From Candidatus Woesearchaeota archaeon (GTDB lineage Archaea; Nanobdellota; Nanobdellia; Woesearchaeales; SKIA01), in assembly GCA_007116645.1 (NCBI GenBank), contig SKIA01000041.1:1-22085 (forward strand): DNA of 22,085 nucleotides, in the 5' to 3' direction. Within the stretch, counting starts at the first letter, position 1; every line of letters starts with the position of its first letter. Below the pieces are notes generated by a model, which was not told where the DNA came from, made no database searches, and saw only the letters and a program-made list of their open reading frames with translations. Below, piece after piece: positions 14,830-21,315 of the stretch. The position numbers and the translations under genes are program-made.

Positions 14830-15115
14830 CGGCTTCTTTTAGCTCTGTGCGAAACTCAGAAGTTGAGAATGGTTCTTCTGAGAACACAAGAATGTGGTCT
14901 TCTCGCAGGGCAAACACATATTTTTTTTCAGCAATAGTCACGTGCAACGTGTGATGCGTTGGGTCATGTACGACGGTGACGTTTTGGGCGTGTACTTGAT
15001 CGGGAGCTGCGATAAGTGTTGAAAGCTCTGGAATGGCTTGGTAGCTGAGAATAGAGAATTCTTTGTCTGGTGCGCGCGCTCTCGCTACAAATCCCAATAG
15101 TTTGCGGAAAAACAT
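14756..15115 (-). CDS. Hypothetical protein (119 aa)
   Basis: I recognise no family. It is soluble, with a basic N-terminus (F-F-R-K-L-L-G-F-V-A-R-A-R-A), a middle that alternates short beta-strand-like hydrophobic stretches (V-H-A-Q-N-V-T-V-V; L-H-V-T-I-A; Y-V-F-A-L), and a charged helical end. It has no signal peptide and no catalytic motif. Its reality is supported by a good TATA element 27 bases upstream of its ATG. Against it, the last 74 bases overlap the convergent CPBP gene, which is long for this window. Confidence 0.6.
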   Translation of the reverse strand: MFFRKLLGFVARARAPDKEFSILSYQAIPELSTLIAAPDQVHAQNVTVVHDPTHHTLHVTIAEKKYVFALREDHILVFSEEPFSTSEFRTELKEAVMKQRASTKSIPARFQERVSETAQ

Positions 15116-15135
15116 ATGTTAGTATACGTATTAGG

Positions 15136-15148
15136 TATTATATAAACG
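15136..15148 (-). promoter_or_regulatory. TATA element for the 119-aa hypothetical
   Basis: The minus strand reads cgtttatataata, centred 27 bases before ATG 15115; one of the closest matches to consensus in the window. Confidence 0.5.
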
Positions 15149-15198
15149 TTGATTTTTTCTGCTGAGCCGAATAGAAGTATGATATCTTGCAAAAAGGC

Positions 15199-15384
15199 CT
15201 ATTTCTTCTTGTTTTTCTTGCTGAAGATGATGACAGCAACAACAACTAACACAAGCAATCCAACAAGAATCCACATTCCAGGAGCCTCGTTTTGTGGGTT
15301 ACCGACGTGGCTTGAAGTGCCACCGATCGAGTCGTGATACGTCAGAAATCGGAATCCACCTTCAATAATTAAGTCACGAATCAT
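15199..15384 (-). CDS. Small single-pass membrane protein (61 aa)
   Basis: Unnamed 61-residue protein. Residues 1-37 are polar with mild aromatic content (G-F-R-F-L-T-Y-H-D). Residues 38-55 form one strong Val/Leu/Ile helix. The end is S-K-K-N-K-K-K. Positive charges after the helix place the tail in the cytoplasm and the N-terminal part outside. A TATA element 26 bases upstream, lying in the 3' end of cysS, supports independent expression. It has no prepilin-type cleavage site and no partner nearby that suggests a role. Confidence 0.62.
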   Translation of the reverse strand: MIRDLIIEGGFRFLTYHDSIGGTSSHVGNPQNEAPGMWILVGLLVLVVVAVIIFSKKNKKK

Positions 15385-15404
15385 ACTCAGTAAGAACTAG
15401 TGCT

Positions 15405-15416
15405 CGTATTTATGTG
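15405..15416 (-). promoter_or_regulatory. TATA element for the 61-aa membrane protein
   Basis: The minus strand reads cacataaatacg, centred 26 bases before ATG 15384 and overlapping the last codons of cysS. Confidence 0.45.
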
Positions 15417-16813
15417 TTGTCTTGAGAGACGACAGGTCCTTGTTCACTATCAGAAACTAAAAAGCCTCGTTGCGCGATTTCTGCACGTAGTTTGTCTGCT
15501 TGCGCCCAGTCTTTGTTTTTTCGTGCAACTTCTCGCTCATCAACGAGCGCCTGAACTTCTTTTGGAACATCAGTAGATGGAATCGTTGCAGCAGCAAACT
15601 TCAAACCAAGCACACTATCCCAATCTAACAGAAGGGCTAGTTTTTCTCCATCAGAAAGGTCAGACTTGAGAAGTTCGTGCACAACGCCTAACGCTTGTGA
15701 TGTGTTACAATCATCATACACTGCGGCTGCAAATTGTTTCTGAAACTCAAGACGCTCAGCAGAAGGTAAGCCTGCTGGCTGGGCTGATTCTTTGAGCTGC
15801 GCAACGCGCTGTGTAAGTCGCTTGCGCGCAGTAGCGGCAGCTTCAATAGCCTCCCAAGTAAACGTTAAGGGTTTTCGATAGTGCGTTAGTAAACAAAAAT
15901 ACCTATAATCAAGTGCAGAAAATCCTTTTTCGATAACGGATGCTAAACGCAAAAATTCTCCCTTGCTTTTCGCCATTTTCTCGCCATCGGTCACTAAGAA
16001 TTCGTTGTGCATCCAGAACCGCACATGATCGCGACCAAACGCTCCTTGAGCCTGCGCAATCTCATTTGTATGATGAACAGGAATGTGATCAATACCACCA
16101 GTATGAATATCGAATTGTTCTCCAAGGTAATGACAACCCATGGCTGTACACTCAATGTGCCAACCTGGAAAGCCACGTCCCCAAGGAGAGTCCCACTCCA
16201 TTTGGCGCGTTTCGTTTTTTGGCGAAAACTTCCAAAGGGCAAAGTCTGTTGCATTGCGCTTTTCTCCCATATCAACGCGCTTTCCCGCTTGCAAACCTTC
16301 TTTATCAAAACCTGCTATGAGCTTTCCGTAATCATCAAGCTTGCTCGTATCAAAGTAGACACCATCAGAGGTTTGATAGGCAAAGCCGTTTTCCTCAATG
16401 TCTTTGATGAGCTTAATTTGTTGCGGAATATGATCTGTTGCTTTACACCATGTTGTAGGTTGCTTGATGTTGAGTGACTTAACGTCCTCCATAAAGGCAG
16501 CTGTGTAATGCGCAGCGATGTCCCACACGCTCTTTCCTTCTCGTGCAGCGCCCTTTTCCATCTTGTCTTCGCCTTGGTCTGCATCGTCGGTGAGGTGGCC
16601 AACGTCAGTAATGTTTACCACAAGGTTGACGTTGTAACCGTGGTAGCGAAGCACACGGTGGAGCACATCCATAAAGACGTATGCTCGCAGATTGCCAAGG
16701 TGTGCATAATGATAGACTGTTGGTCCGCACGCATAAAATCCGACTTTTCCCGGACTTTGTGGAACGAATTCTTCTTTTGTGCGTGAGAGCGTATTATACA
16801 AGCGTATTGGCAT
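15410..16813 (-). CDS. cysS: Cysteinyl-tRNA synthetase
   Basis: Class I aminoacyl-tRNA synthetase that charges tRNA-Cys in the cytoplasm; 467 residues, the normal length. From the ATG at 16813 the N-terminus runs into Y-A-C-G-P-T-V-Y (Cys 29) and H-L-G-N at 38-41, the HIGH-type signature. K-M-A-K-S lies at 279-283. The zinc ligands expected in this family are visible: Cys 29, the Cys in G-W-H-I-E-C, and the His and Glu in H-H-T-N-E-I-A. The charged C-terminal segment (A-R-K-N-K-D-W-A-Q-A-D-x-L-R) is the usual end. The open frame continues upstream to 16975, but those residues are not family-like, and a TATA-like string lies 25 bases before 16813. So the direct tRNA-Cys charging route is present. 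Confidence 0.97.
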   Translation of the reverse strand: MPIRLYNTLSRTKEEFVPQSPGKVGFYACGPTVYHYAHLGNLRAYVFMDVLHRVLRYHGYNVNLVVNITDVGHLTDDADQGEDKMEKGAAREGKSVWDIAAHYTAAFMEDVKSLNIKQPTTWCKATDHIPQQIKLIKDIEENGFAYQTSDGVYFDTSKLDDYGKLIAGFDKEGLQAGKRVDMGEKRNATDFALWKFSPKNETRQMEWDSPWGRGFPGWHIECTAMGCHYLGEQFDIHTGGIDHIPVHHTNEIAQAQGAFGRDHVRFWMHNEFLVTDGEKMAKSKGEFLRLASVIEKGFSALDYRYFCLLTHYRKPLTFTWEAIEAAATARKRLTQRVAQLKESAQPAGLPSAERLEFQKQFAAAVYDDCNTSQALGVVHELLKSDLSDGEKLALLLDWDSVLGLKFAAATIPSTDVPKEVQALVDEREVARKNKDWAQADKLRAEIAQRGFLVSDSEQGPVVSQDNT

Positions 16814-16831
16814 GAATGTTTCGATGAATGA

Positions 16832-16843
16832 TTCTTTTTTAAT
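16832..16843 (-). promoter_or_regulatory. TATA-like element for cysS
   Basis: The minus strand has an A-rich attaaaaaaga string centred about 25 bases before ATG 16813. The surrounding 16814-16944 gap is very AT-rich and holds the divergent promoters of cysS and the next gene. Confidence 0.4.
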
Positions 16844-16910
16844 GATTGCCCTGGAAATATTATTTACTATAGAGAAAATATATTTTTCAGTATACTTTTT
16901 TCCATAGTTT

Positions 16911-16922
16911 TCAACATAAAGT
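16911..16922 (+). promoter_or_regulatory. TATA-like element for the 240-aa hypothetical
   Basis: tcaacataaagt is centred 28 bases before ATG 16945. A second candidate (gatataag, 16924-16931) is closer than usual. Confidence 0.35.
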
Positions 16923-16944
16923 AGATATAAGTCTGGGTCATCAC

Positions 16945-17667
16945 ATGCGTATGAGGGGGCAAGCATTAGAAACAATAGCAGTTCTCAAGCCTATCCTGCC
17001 TGAAGGCACAGACGTACTCTATGTGGCGACTCGCGATATGTCTCCACAAATATTAGTAAAAGGACAACGTATGCCCTTAGTCTCTCCTGCATTTGAAGGA
17101 GTGCGATACCTTGCACACAATGGACATTCTCCAACTATAGTGACTCAGTTGCTCAACAGCAGGATGGCAGAATTAATGCGGCTACTGCGCTCAAAATCAT
17201 CTCGTCTCGCACTCTCTCCGTCACAGCCCGGCACGATCAATGATCATCTCAGTCGATTTGATGAGTACTATGAATCAAACAACGACCTTCCAGACGAGTT
17301 TCGCAGGCCGCTTTCTTTGTACCGAAATATTCTGGCTCAGTTTAGCGCGGTCCCTCGTCATCCAAGAACTCCCAGCCTTACCTTGCTAGAATCACAGCTA
17401 AATGCATACGCTCTTGAGCAATTACACTCGGCTCAGCGCGACTACACAGTAACTCCAGAAGACGTCGAGCTGCTTGCAGCAGCCCAAAACAGAGCAGGAA
17501 TTTTTGACTATGACTTGAAAAGAAAGCCAGATGTTGCGGTACTGAATACGTCCCCGGGCGCACACTTGCTGTATGATAAAGCACTATTTTCGCGGAGAGG
17601 CGTGTTCGCGGGACGTGCAAGGCCACTTGCTCAAGTACCAAGCGAACCACATCTGCTTGCTGCATAA
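16945..17667 (+). CDS. Hypothetical protein (240 aa)
   Basis: I recognise no family. It is a soluble, mildly basic protein without membrane helices or a signal peptide. The first 45 residues look like an alpha/beta unit (I-A-V-L-K-P-I-L-P; V-L-Y-V-A-T-R-D). The middle is helical and Arg-rich, and the last 60 residues are Arg/Pro/Ala-rich and possibly flexible. It is divergent from cysS and lies directly before the ribosomal operon, on the same strand but separated by the operon's promoter. ATG 16951 is an alternative start two codons in. Confidence 0.6.
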   Translation: MRMRGQALETIAVLKPILPEGTDVLYVATRDMSPQILVKGQRMPLVSPAFEGVRYLAHNGHSPTIVTQLLNSRMAELMRLLRSKSSRLALSPSQPGTINDHLSRFDEYYESNNDLPDEFRRPLSLYRNILAQFSAVPRHPRTPSLTLLESQLNAYALEQLHSAQRDYTVTPEDVELLAAAQNRAGIFDYDLKRKPDVAVLNTSPGAHLLYDKALFSRRGVFAGRARPLAQVPSEPHLLAA

Positions 17668-17675
17668 ACCAACAC

Positions 17676-17687
17676 CTTTTTAAACGC
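17676..17687 (+). promoter_or_regulatory. TATA element of the ribosomal protein operon
   Basis: ctttttaaacgc is centred about 89 bases before the S13 start, unlike the roughly 25-base spacing seen at most other genes here. It predicts initiation near 17705-17710 and a leader of about 60 bases. Confidence 0.5.
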
Positions 17688-17714
17688 CTCGAGATTCGCA
17701 CTTCTAATACGCCC

Positions 17715-17760
17715 GAGTGCAAGCGAATGGAGGGCGAAGACGAACTTCATTCTTGCGCTC
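17715..17760 (+). promoter_or_regulatory. Leader hairpin upstream of S13
   Basis: Bases 17715-17729 pair with 17748-17760 in 13 base pairs (nine, a two-base bulge c-g, then four), including one G-U, around an 18-base loop. It ends ten bases before the S13 ATG. The position suits a translational operator or processing element for the operon; this is inference from the sequence alone. Confidence 0.5.
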
Positions 17761-17770
17761 ATAAAATATC

Positions 17771-18211
17771 ATGGCAGAAAACACAGAATTCAGACACATT
17801 GTGCGCATCGCACAAACAGACCTTGAAGGTCGCAAACAAACAGCAATCGCACTTACAAAAATCAAAGGCGTAAGCCACATGCTCGCAAACGCAATTTGCC
17901 AAAAAGCAGGCGTTGAGCGCAGAGCAACCCTTGGAGACATCTCAGATGCAGACATCAAAAAACTCCAAGCAGTAATCGAAGACCTCACAGGAGCAGGACT
18001 TCCTGCATGGCTTATGAACCGCCGAAGAGACTTTGAAACAGGACAAGACATGCACGTCATTGTCAACGACCTTATTGTTACAAAAGATAACGATCTGAAA
18101 CGACAAAAGAAAATGCGCTCATACAGAGGAATCAGACTCGCAGTCGGACTTCCGGTGCGCGGACAACGAACAAAAAGCAACTTCAGACGAAATAAAGGGA
18201 AGAAACGATAG
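17771..18211 (+). CDS. rps13: 30S ribosomal protein S13
   Basis: Small-subunit head protein of 146 residues, the archaeal/eukaryotic length (bacterial S13 is about 120). It shows the family core: an F-R-H-I-V-R-I start, then K-x-x-A-I-A-L-T-x-I-K-G-V-S, a helical middle, and the basic C-terminal R-S-Y-R-G-I-R-L-A-V-G-L-P-V-R-G-Q-R-T-K tail that contacts rRNA and tRNA. First gene of the operon. The next gene's ATG follows its stop without a gap, giving tight coupling to S4. Confidence 0.98.
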   Translation: MAENTEFRHIVRIAQTDLEGRKQTAIALTKIKGVSHMLANAICQKAGVERRATLGDISDADIKKLQAVIEDLTGAGLPAWLMNRRRDFETGQDMHVIVNDLIVTKDNDLKRQKKMRSYRGIRLAVGLPVRGQRTKSNFRRNKGKKR

Positions 18212-18823
18212 ATGGGAGACATTAAACGCATCCGGAAAAAGTACACCACGCCAATGCACCCTTGGAATAAGGAACGCATTGACGCAGAGCGCGGTTACCG
18301 AAGAAAGTTTGGCCTAACAAACAAAAAAGAACTCTGGAAAGCTGAATCGATCCTTAAAGGATTCAAAGACCAAATCAAAAAATTCCCTTCAATGAGCTTA
18401 GAACAAGCAGAAAAACAAAAAACACAACTACGAGCAAGACTCAAAAAATACGGCTTCGTAGACGAAACAACTGACCTCGGAGAAGTACTCGGTTATGACA
18501 CCGAAATCATCCTTGAAAGAAGATTACAAACAATCGTTCACAAAAAAGGACTTGCACGATCAGTAAAACAAGCAAGACAATTCATCACCCACGAACACAT
18601 CCTCGTTGACGGAAAAATCATCAACGCACCAGGATACATCGTGACTGCAAGCGAAGAATCAAACATTACATTCAAGCCAACAAGCGTGCTTGCAAACGAC
18701 GCACACGCAGAACGAAAACAACCAGAAGGAACACAAGAAGAGAGAAAGAAAAAATCAACTCAAACACAAGAAGAAGAACCAGAACTTGTGAAACTATCAG
18801 AGGAGGATAAAGACCTTGAGTAA
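18212..18823 (+). CDS. rps4: 30S ribosomal protein S4
   Basis: Small-subunit assembly protein of 203 residues. The N-terminus (P-x-H-P-W-x-x-x-R-I) and the L-x-N-K-x-E-L-W region are archaeal/eukaryotic in type. The S4 RNA-binding domain spans about residues 105-165, with R-L-Q-T-I-V-x-x-K-G-L-A and H-I-L-V-D-G. After it comes a tail of about 40 charged residues rich in Glu, Lys and Gln, likely disordered. The stop overlaps the TTG start of S11 by eight bases, and the S11 Shine-Dalgarno lies inside this gene. Confidence 0.97.
   Translation: MGDIKRIRKKYTTPMHPWNKERIDAERGYRRKFGLTNKKELWKAESILKGFKDQIKKFPSMSLEQAEKQKTQLRARLKKYGFVDETTDLGEVLGYDTEIILERRLQTIVHKKGLARSVKQARQFITHEHILVDGKIINAPGYIVTASEESNITFKPTSVLANDAHAERKQPEGTQEERKKKSTQTQEEEPELVKLSEEDKDLE
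18801..18807 (+). promoter_or_regulatory. Shine-Dalgarno deciding the TTG start of S11
   Basis: AGGAGGA lies eight bases before TTG 18816. It is the strongest ribosome binding site in the window and compensates for the weak start codon. Confidence 0.75.
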
Positions 18824-19214
18824 AGAAGTAAACCGCTGGGGAGTATGTCACATCTACGCATCCTACAACAACACCATCATCCACATCACAGACGTAACAG
18901 GAAGTGAAACCGTTGCACTTGCATCAGGTGGACAAGTAGTCAAACAACACCGCCTTGAATCAAGTCCAACAGCAGCAATGACTGCAGCTAAAAAAGCGGG
19001 CGAAATCGCAAAAGAAGCAGGCATCACAGCGCTACACGTAAAAGTACGCGCACCAGGAGGCCACAATGGACCAAACAACCCAGGCCCTGGAAGCCAACCA
19101 GCAGTGCGCTCACTGAGTAGAATGGGCTTTAAAATCGGAATCATCGAAGACGTAACACCTCACCCACACGACGGCTGCCGAAAGAAAGGCGGACGCAGAG
19201 GACGAAGAGTATGA
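18816..19214 (+). CDS. rps11: 30S ribosomal protein S11
   Basis: Small-subunit platform protein of 132 residues. Family landmarks are W-G-V-C-H-I-Y-A-S-Y-N-N-T-I-I-H-I-T-D near the start, a Gly/Ala-rich middle (S-P-T-A-A-M-T-A-A), the loop R-A-P-G-G-H-N-G-P-N-N-P-G-P-G, and a basic end with P-H-D-G-C-R-x-K-G-G-R-R-G-R-R-V. It starts at TTG with a strong Shine-Dalgarno. The next in-frame ATG would remove the conserved core, so TTG is required. The ATGA overlap links it to rpoD. Confidence 0.97.
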   Translation: MSKEVNRWGVCHIYASYNNTIIHITDVTGSETVALASGGQVVKQHRLESSPTAAMTAAKKAGEIAKEAGITALHVKVRAPGGHNGPNNPGPGSQPAVRSLSRMGFKIGIIEDVTPHPHDGCRKKGGRRGRRV

Positions 19215-19981
19215 ACCTAGAAAAACTCGGAGAAGAAAACGGAAGACTCGCACTTCGTATCACAAACACGAACGCAGCCTACATCAACACACTCCGAAGG
19301 TACCTGATCGCACGCGTACCAACAATGGCAATCGACTTTGTAGAATTCAAAACAAACAACTCAATCCTGTACGACGAAATGGTCGCACACAGACTTGGCC
19401 TCATCCCACTTACAACGGACCTAGAAACATACACACTTCCAAAAGAAGAATGGACAGAACCAACAGCGGACCCACGAGTAGAAGTAGTACTCACTCTTAG
19501 CGTTCCAAAAGTAAAACAAACAACCATTGTCAAAGCAAAAGACCTCGTCTCAAAAGACAAAAAAGTTGTTCCAGTACACCCAGAAATGCCAATCACAAAA
19601 CTCGTCGAAGGACAAGACCTCGAATTCATCGCAACAGCACGACTAGGTGTTGGCGAAGAACACAGCAAATGGAGTCCAGGACACGTTTGGTACAACCACT
19701 ATCCACACATCACAATCACTAAGCAACCAAAAAACCCGGAAGAAGTTGCAAAACAGTACCCGCAACTCTTCGAAGTAAAAAGCGGAAAACTCACAGTCAA
19801 AGCAGCACACAACATGCCAGACAAACAAATTGACGGCATCGAAGTCACGCACGAAGACGGTGACTACGTGCTCTTTGTCGAGAGCTTTGGACAACTCAGC
19901 GCCGAAGACATGATCGCTCAAGCACTATCCGCATATGACCAGCAATTAGACGAGTTCGCAGAACTCGCAAAAACACTCTGA
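19211..19981 (+). CDS. rpoD: DNA-directed RNA polymerase subunit D
   Basis: Archaeal homologue of Rpb3/bacterial alpha; forms the D-L platform on which polymerase assembles. 256 residues. N-T-L-R-R-Y-L-I-A-R-V-P-T-M-A-I and the H-R-L-G-L-I-P-L-T motif are diagnostic. A middle insert (about 90-200) holds the G-x-x-H-S-K-W-S-P segment, followed by the C-terminal dimerisation helix. There is no cysteine anywhere, so neither the cysteine-rich loop nor the ferredoxin-like iron-sulfur domain found in some archaeal D subunits can bind a cluster or zinc. The start overlaps the S11 stop (ATGA). Its stop codon shares two bases with the following tRNA gene. Confidence 0.97.
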   Translation: MNLEKLGEENGRLALRITNTNAAYINTLRRYLIARVPTMAIDFVEFKTNNSILYDEMVAHRLGLIPLTTDLETYTLPKEEWTEPTADPRVEVVLTLSVPKVKQTTIVKAKDLVSKDKKVVPVHPEMPITKLVEGQDLEFIATARLGVGEEHSKWSPGHVWYNHYPHITITKQPKNPEEVAKQYPQLFEVKSGKLTVKAAHNMPDKQIDGIEVTHEDGDYVLFVESFGQLSAEDMIAQALSAYDQQLDEFAELAKTL

Positions 19982-20063
19982 GGGTGTGCCCGAGTGGTCA
20001 AAGGGGCTAGGTTGAGGGCCTAGTGGCTTAGTGCCTGCGAGGGTTCGAACCCCTTCACCCTCA
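19980..20063 (+). tRNA. tRNA-Leu (anticodon GAG)
   Basis: All arms can be drawn. The acceptor strand 19980-19986 (GAGGGTG) pairs with 20056-20062, with discriminator A at 20063. The anticodon stem CTAGG/CCTAG closes the loop TTGAGGG, giving anticodon GAG (reads CUC and CUU). A long variable arm with a GGC/GCC stem marks a class II tRNA. The T stem GAGGG/CCCTT closes the TTCGAAC loop. There is no intron and no encoded CCA. It sits in the operon between rpoD and L18e, and its first two bases overlap the rpoD stop codon, so processing of the joint transcript must cut at the end of the rpoD message. Confidence 0.95.
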
Positions 20064-20082
20064 TCAACAACAACAAAATACC

Positions 20083-20412
20083 ATGAACAACCAACGAACC
20101 CGTCTCGTCAAAGAGGCGGCAGAAAAACAAACTCCCTTCTGGAGAAGGGTAGCAGAGGACCTGGACATGTCCAGCCGCAGACGAAGATCTGTAAATCTCT
20201 CACGCATCAGTCGCGTAAGTAAAGAGGGAGAAACAATCGTCGTCCCAGGAAAAGTCCTTGGAGACGGAGAAGTTACGCACAAACTCACAATAGTTGCGCA
20301 AAGCTACTCGCAATCAGCACTTGACAAGCTCAAAGCAGCAAAGTGTGACGTACTCACCATTGAAGAGTTCATGGCAAAGCACCCGAAAAAAACAGGGAGA
20401 ATAATCGGATGA
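20083..20412 (+). CDS. rpl18e: 50S ribosomal protein L18e
   Basis: Large-subunit protein found only in archaea and eukaryotes (L15-like fold), 109 residues, normal archaeal length. It contains F-W-x-x-V-A-E-x-L, R-R-R-x-V-N-L-S-R-I, and V-V-P-G-K-V-L-G-D-G, which are characteristic. It follows the tRNA by 19 bases, without a clear Shine-Dalgarno before its ATG. Its end overlaps the L13 start by ATGA. Confidence 0.96.
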   Translation: MNNQRTRLVKEAAEKQTPFWRRVAEDLDMSSRRRRSVNLSRISRVSKEGETIVVPGKVLGDGEVTHKLTIVAQSYSQSALDKLKAAKCDVLTIEEFMAKHPKKTGRIIG

Positions 20413-20816
20413 TCATAGACGCAACAGACCTCAAAGTAGGACGCCTTGCTACAGTAGTTGCAAAAGCAGCACTGAAGGGAGAGACAGTCACTATTGTAAA
20501 CTCAGAAAAAGCAGTGCTTACTGGGAACAAAACAACAATTATTGAGAAATACCAAACGCAATACCAACGAGGAGGACCTCACTGGGGACCATTCCTTCCA
20601 CGTATGCCGGACCGCTTTTTGAGACGAATCATCAAAGGCATGCTTCCAACAAACACTCCACGCGGAAGAGAAGCATACAAACGAGTCATGTGTTACATCG
20701 GAAATCCAGAAGATCAAAAAAGTGAAACCATTGACGCAGCACACATCAAGCACTCAAAAACACTCAGATACATCACAGTACAAGAACTCTGTAGAGTCCT
20801 CGGAGGAAGAGTATGA
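20409..20816 (+). CDS. rpl13: 50S ribosomal protein L13
   Basis: Large-subunit protein of 135 residues, archaeal length. It shows I-I-D-A-T-D-L-x-x-G-R-L-A-T, the I-V-N-S-E-K-A-V-L-T-G strand, and R-R-I-I-K-G-M-L-P-x-x-T-P-R-G-R-E-A, the conserved core. Translationally coupled by ATGA overlaps on both sides (L18e before, S9 after). Confidence 0.97.
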   Translation: MIIDATDLKVGRLATVVAKAALKGETVTIVNSEKAVLTGNKTTIIEKYQTQYQRGGPHWGPFLPRMPDRFLRRIIKGMLPTNTPRGREAYKRVMCYIGNPEDQKSETIDAAHIKHSKTLRYITVQELCRVLGGRV

Positions 20817-21220
20817 GCAAAAAAGAAACCCACACGCTAACTAGCGGTAAAAGAAAATCAGCACGTGCAACCGCAGTAATGAGTAAAGGAACAGGAAAAG
20901 TCACCATCAACAAAGTGCCTGTAAACCTTCTTGAACAAGAAATGTACGCTCTTCGCATCAGAGAACCACTCATCCTTGCTGGAGATCTTGCAGCAAAAGT
21001 TGATATTCACGTAACCACACAAGGAGGCGGCGTTGCAGGACAAGCAGACGCAGCACGACTTGCGATCGCAAAAGCACTCGTTGAACACAACGACAAGCTA
21101 GAAAGCGTATTCCTTGATTACGACAGAACCCTGCTAGTTGCAGACGTTCGGCGAAAAGAACCAAAAAAGCCGAACCGACGTGGACGCGCGCGGGCGAAAC
21201 GACAGAAGTCATACAGGTAG
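20813..21220 (+). CDS. rps9: 30S ribosomal protein S9
   Basis: Small-subunit protein of 135 residues. Landmarks are T-S-G-K-R-K-S-A-R-A-T-A, a G-x-G-x-V-T-I-N-K segment, G-G-G-V-A-G-Q-A-D-A-A-R-L-A-I-A, and a basic tail ending K-S-Y-R that reaches the tRNA in the P site. Last gene of the operon: a hairpin and T-tract begin over its stop codon. In many archaea RNA polymerase subunits N and K and S2 follow; they do not follow here. Confidence 0.97.
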   Translation: MSKKETHTLTSGKRKSARATAVMSKGTGKVTINKVPVNLLEQEMYALRIREPLILAGDLAAKVDIHVTTQGGGVAGQADAARLAIAKALVEHNDKLESVFLDYDRTLLVADVRRKEPKKPNRRGRARAKRQKSYR

Positions 21221-21250
21221 TATTTCGGACGACTACCTCTTTTTTTTATT
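21215..21250 (+). terminator. Hairpin plus T-tract at the end of the ribosomal operon
   Basis: AGGTAGT (21215-21221) pairs with ACTACCT (21232-21238) around a 10-base loop and is followed at once by CT and eight T, then a second T-rich stretch to about 21263. The stem includes the S9 stop codon. It looks like a bacterial intrinsic terminator, although archaeal polymerase may need only the T run. Confidence 0.65.
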
Positions 21251-21286
21251 CTCTATTTTTCTCACTGGACATGTACGGCCACAAGA

Positions 21287-21296
21287 GTATTTAAGG
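21287..21296 (+). promoter_or_regulatory. TATA element for the right-edge gene
   Basis: gtatttaagg is centred 25 bases before ATG 21316, predicting a leaderless transcript separate from the ribosomal operon. Confidence 0.5.
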
Positions 21297-21315
21297 CAAA
21301 AACCCTTACTCTTCT

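Noticed and set aside
16814..16975. N-terminal extension of cysteinyl-tRNA synthetase
   Set aside because: The extra 54 residues are not family-like, are encoded in the AT-rich promoter region, and overlap the divergent gene. ATG 16813 gives the standard CysS start.
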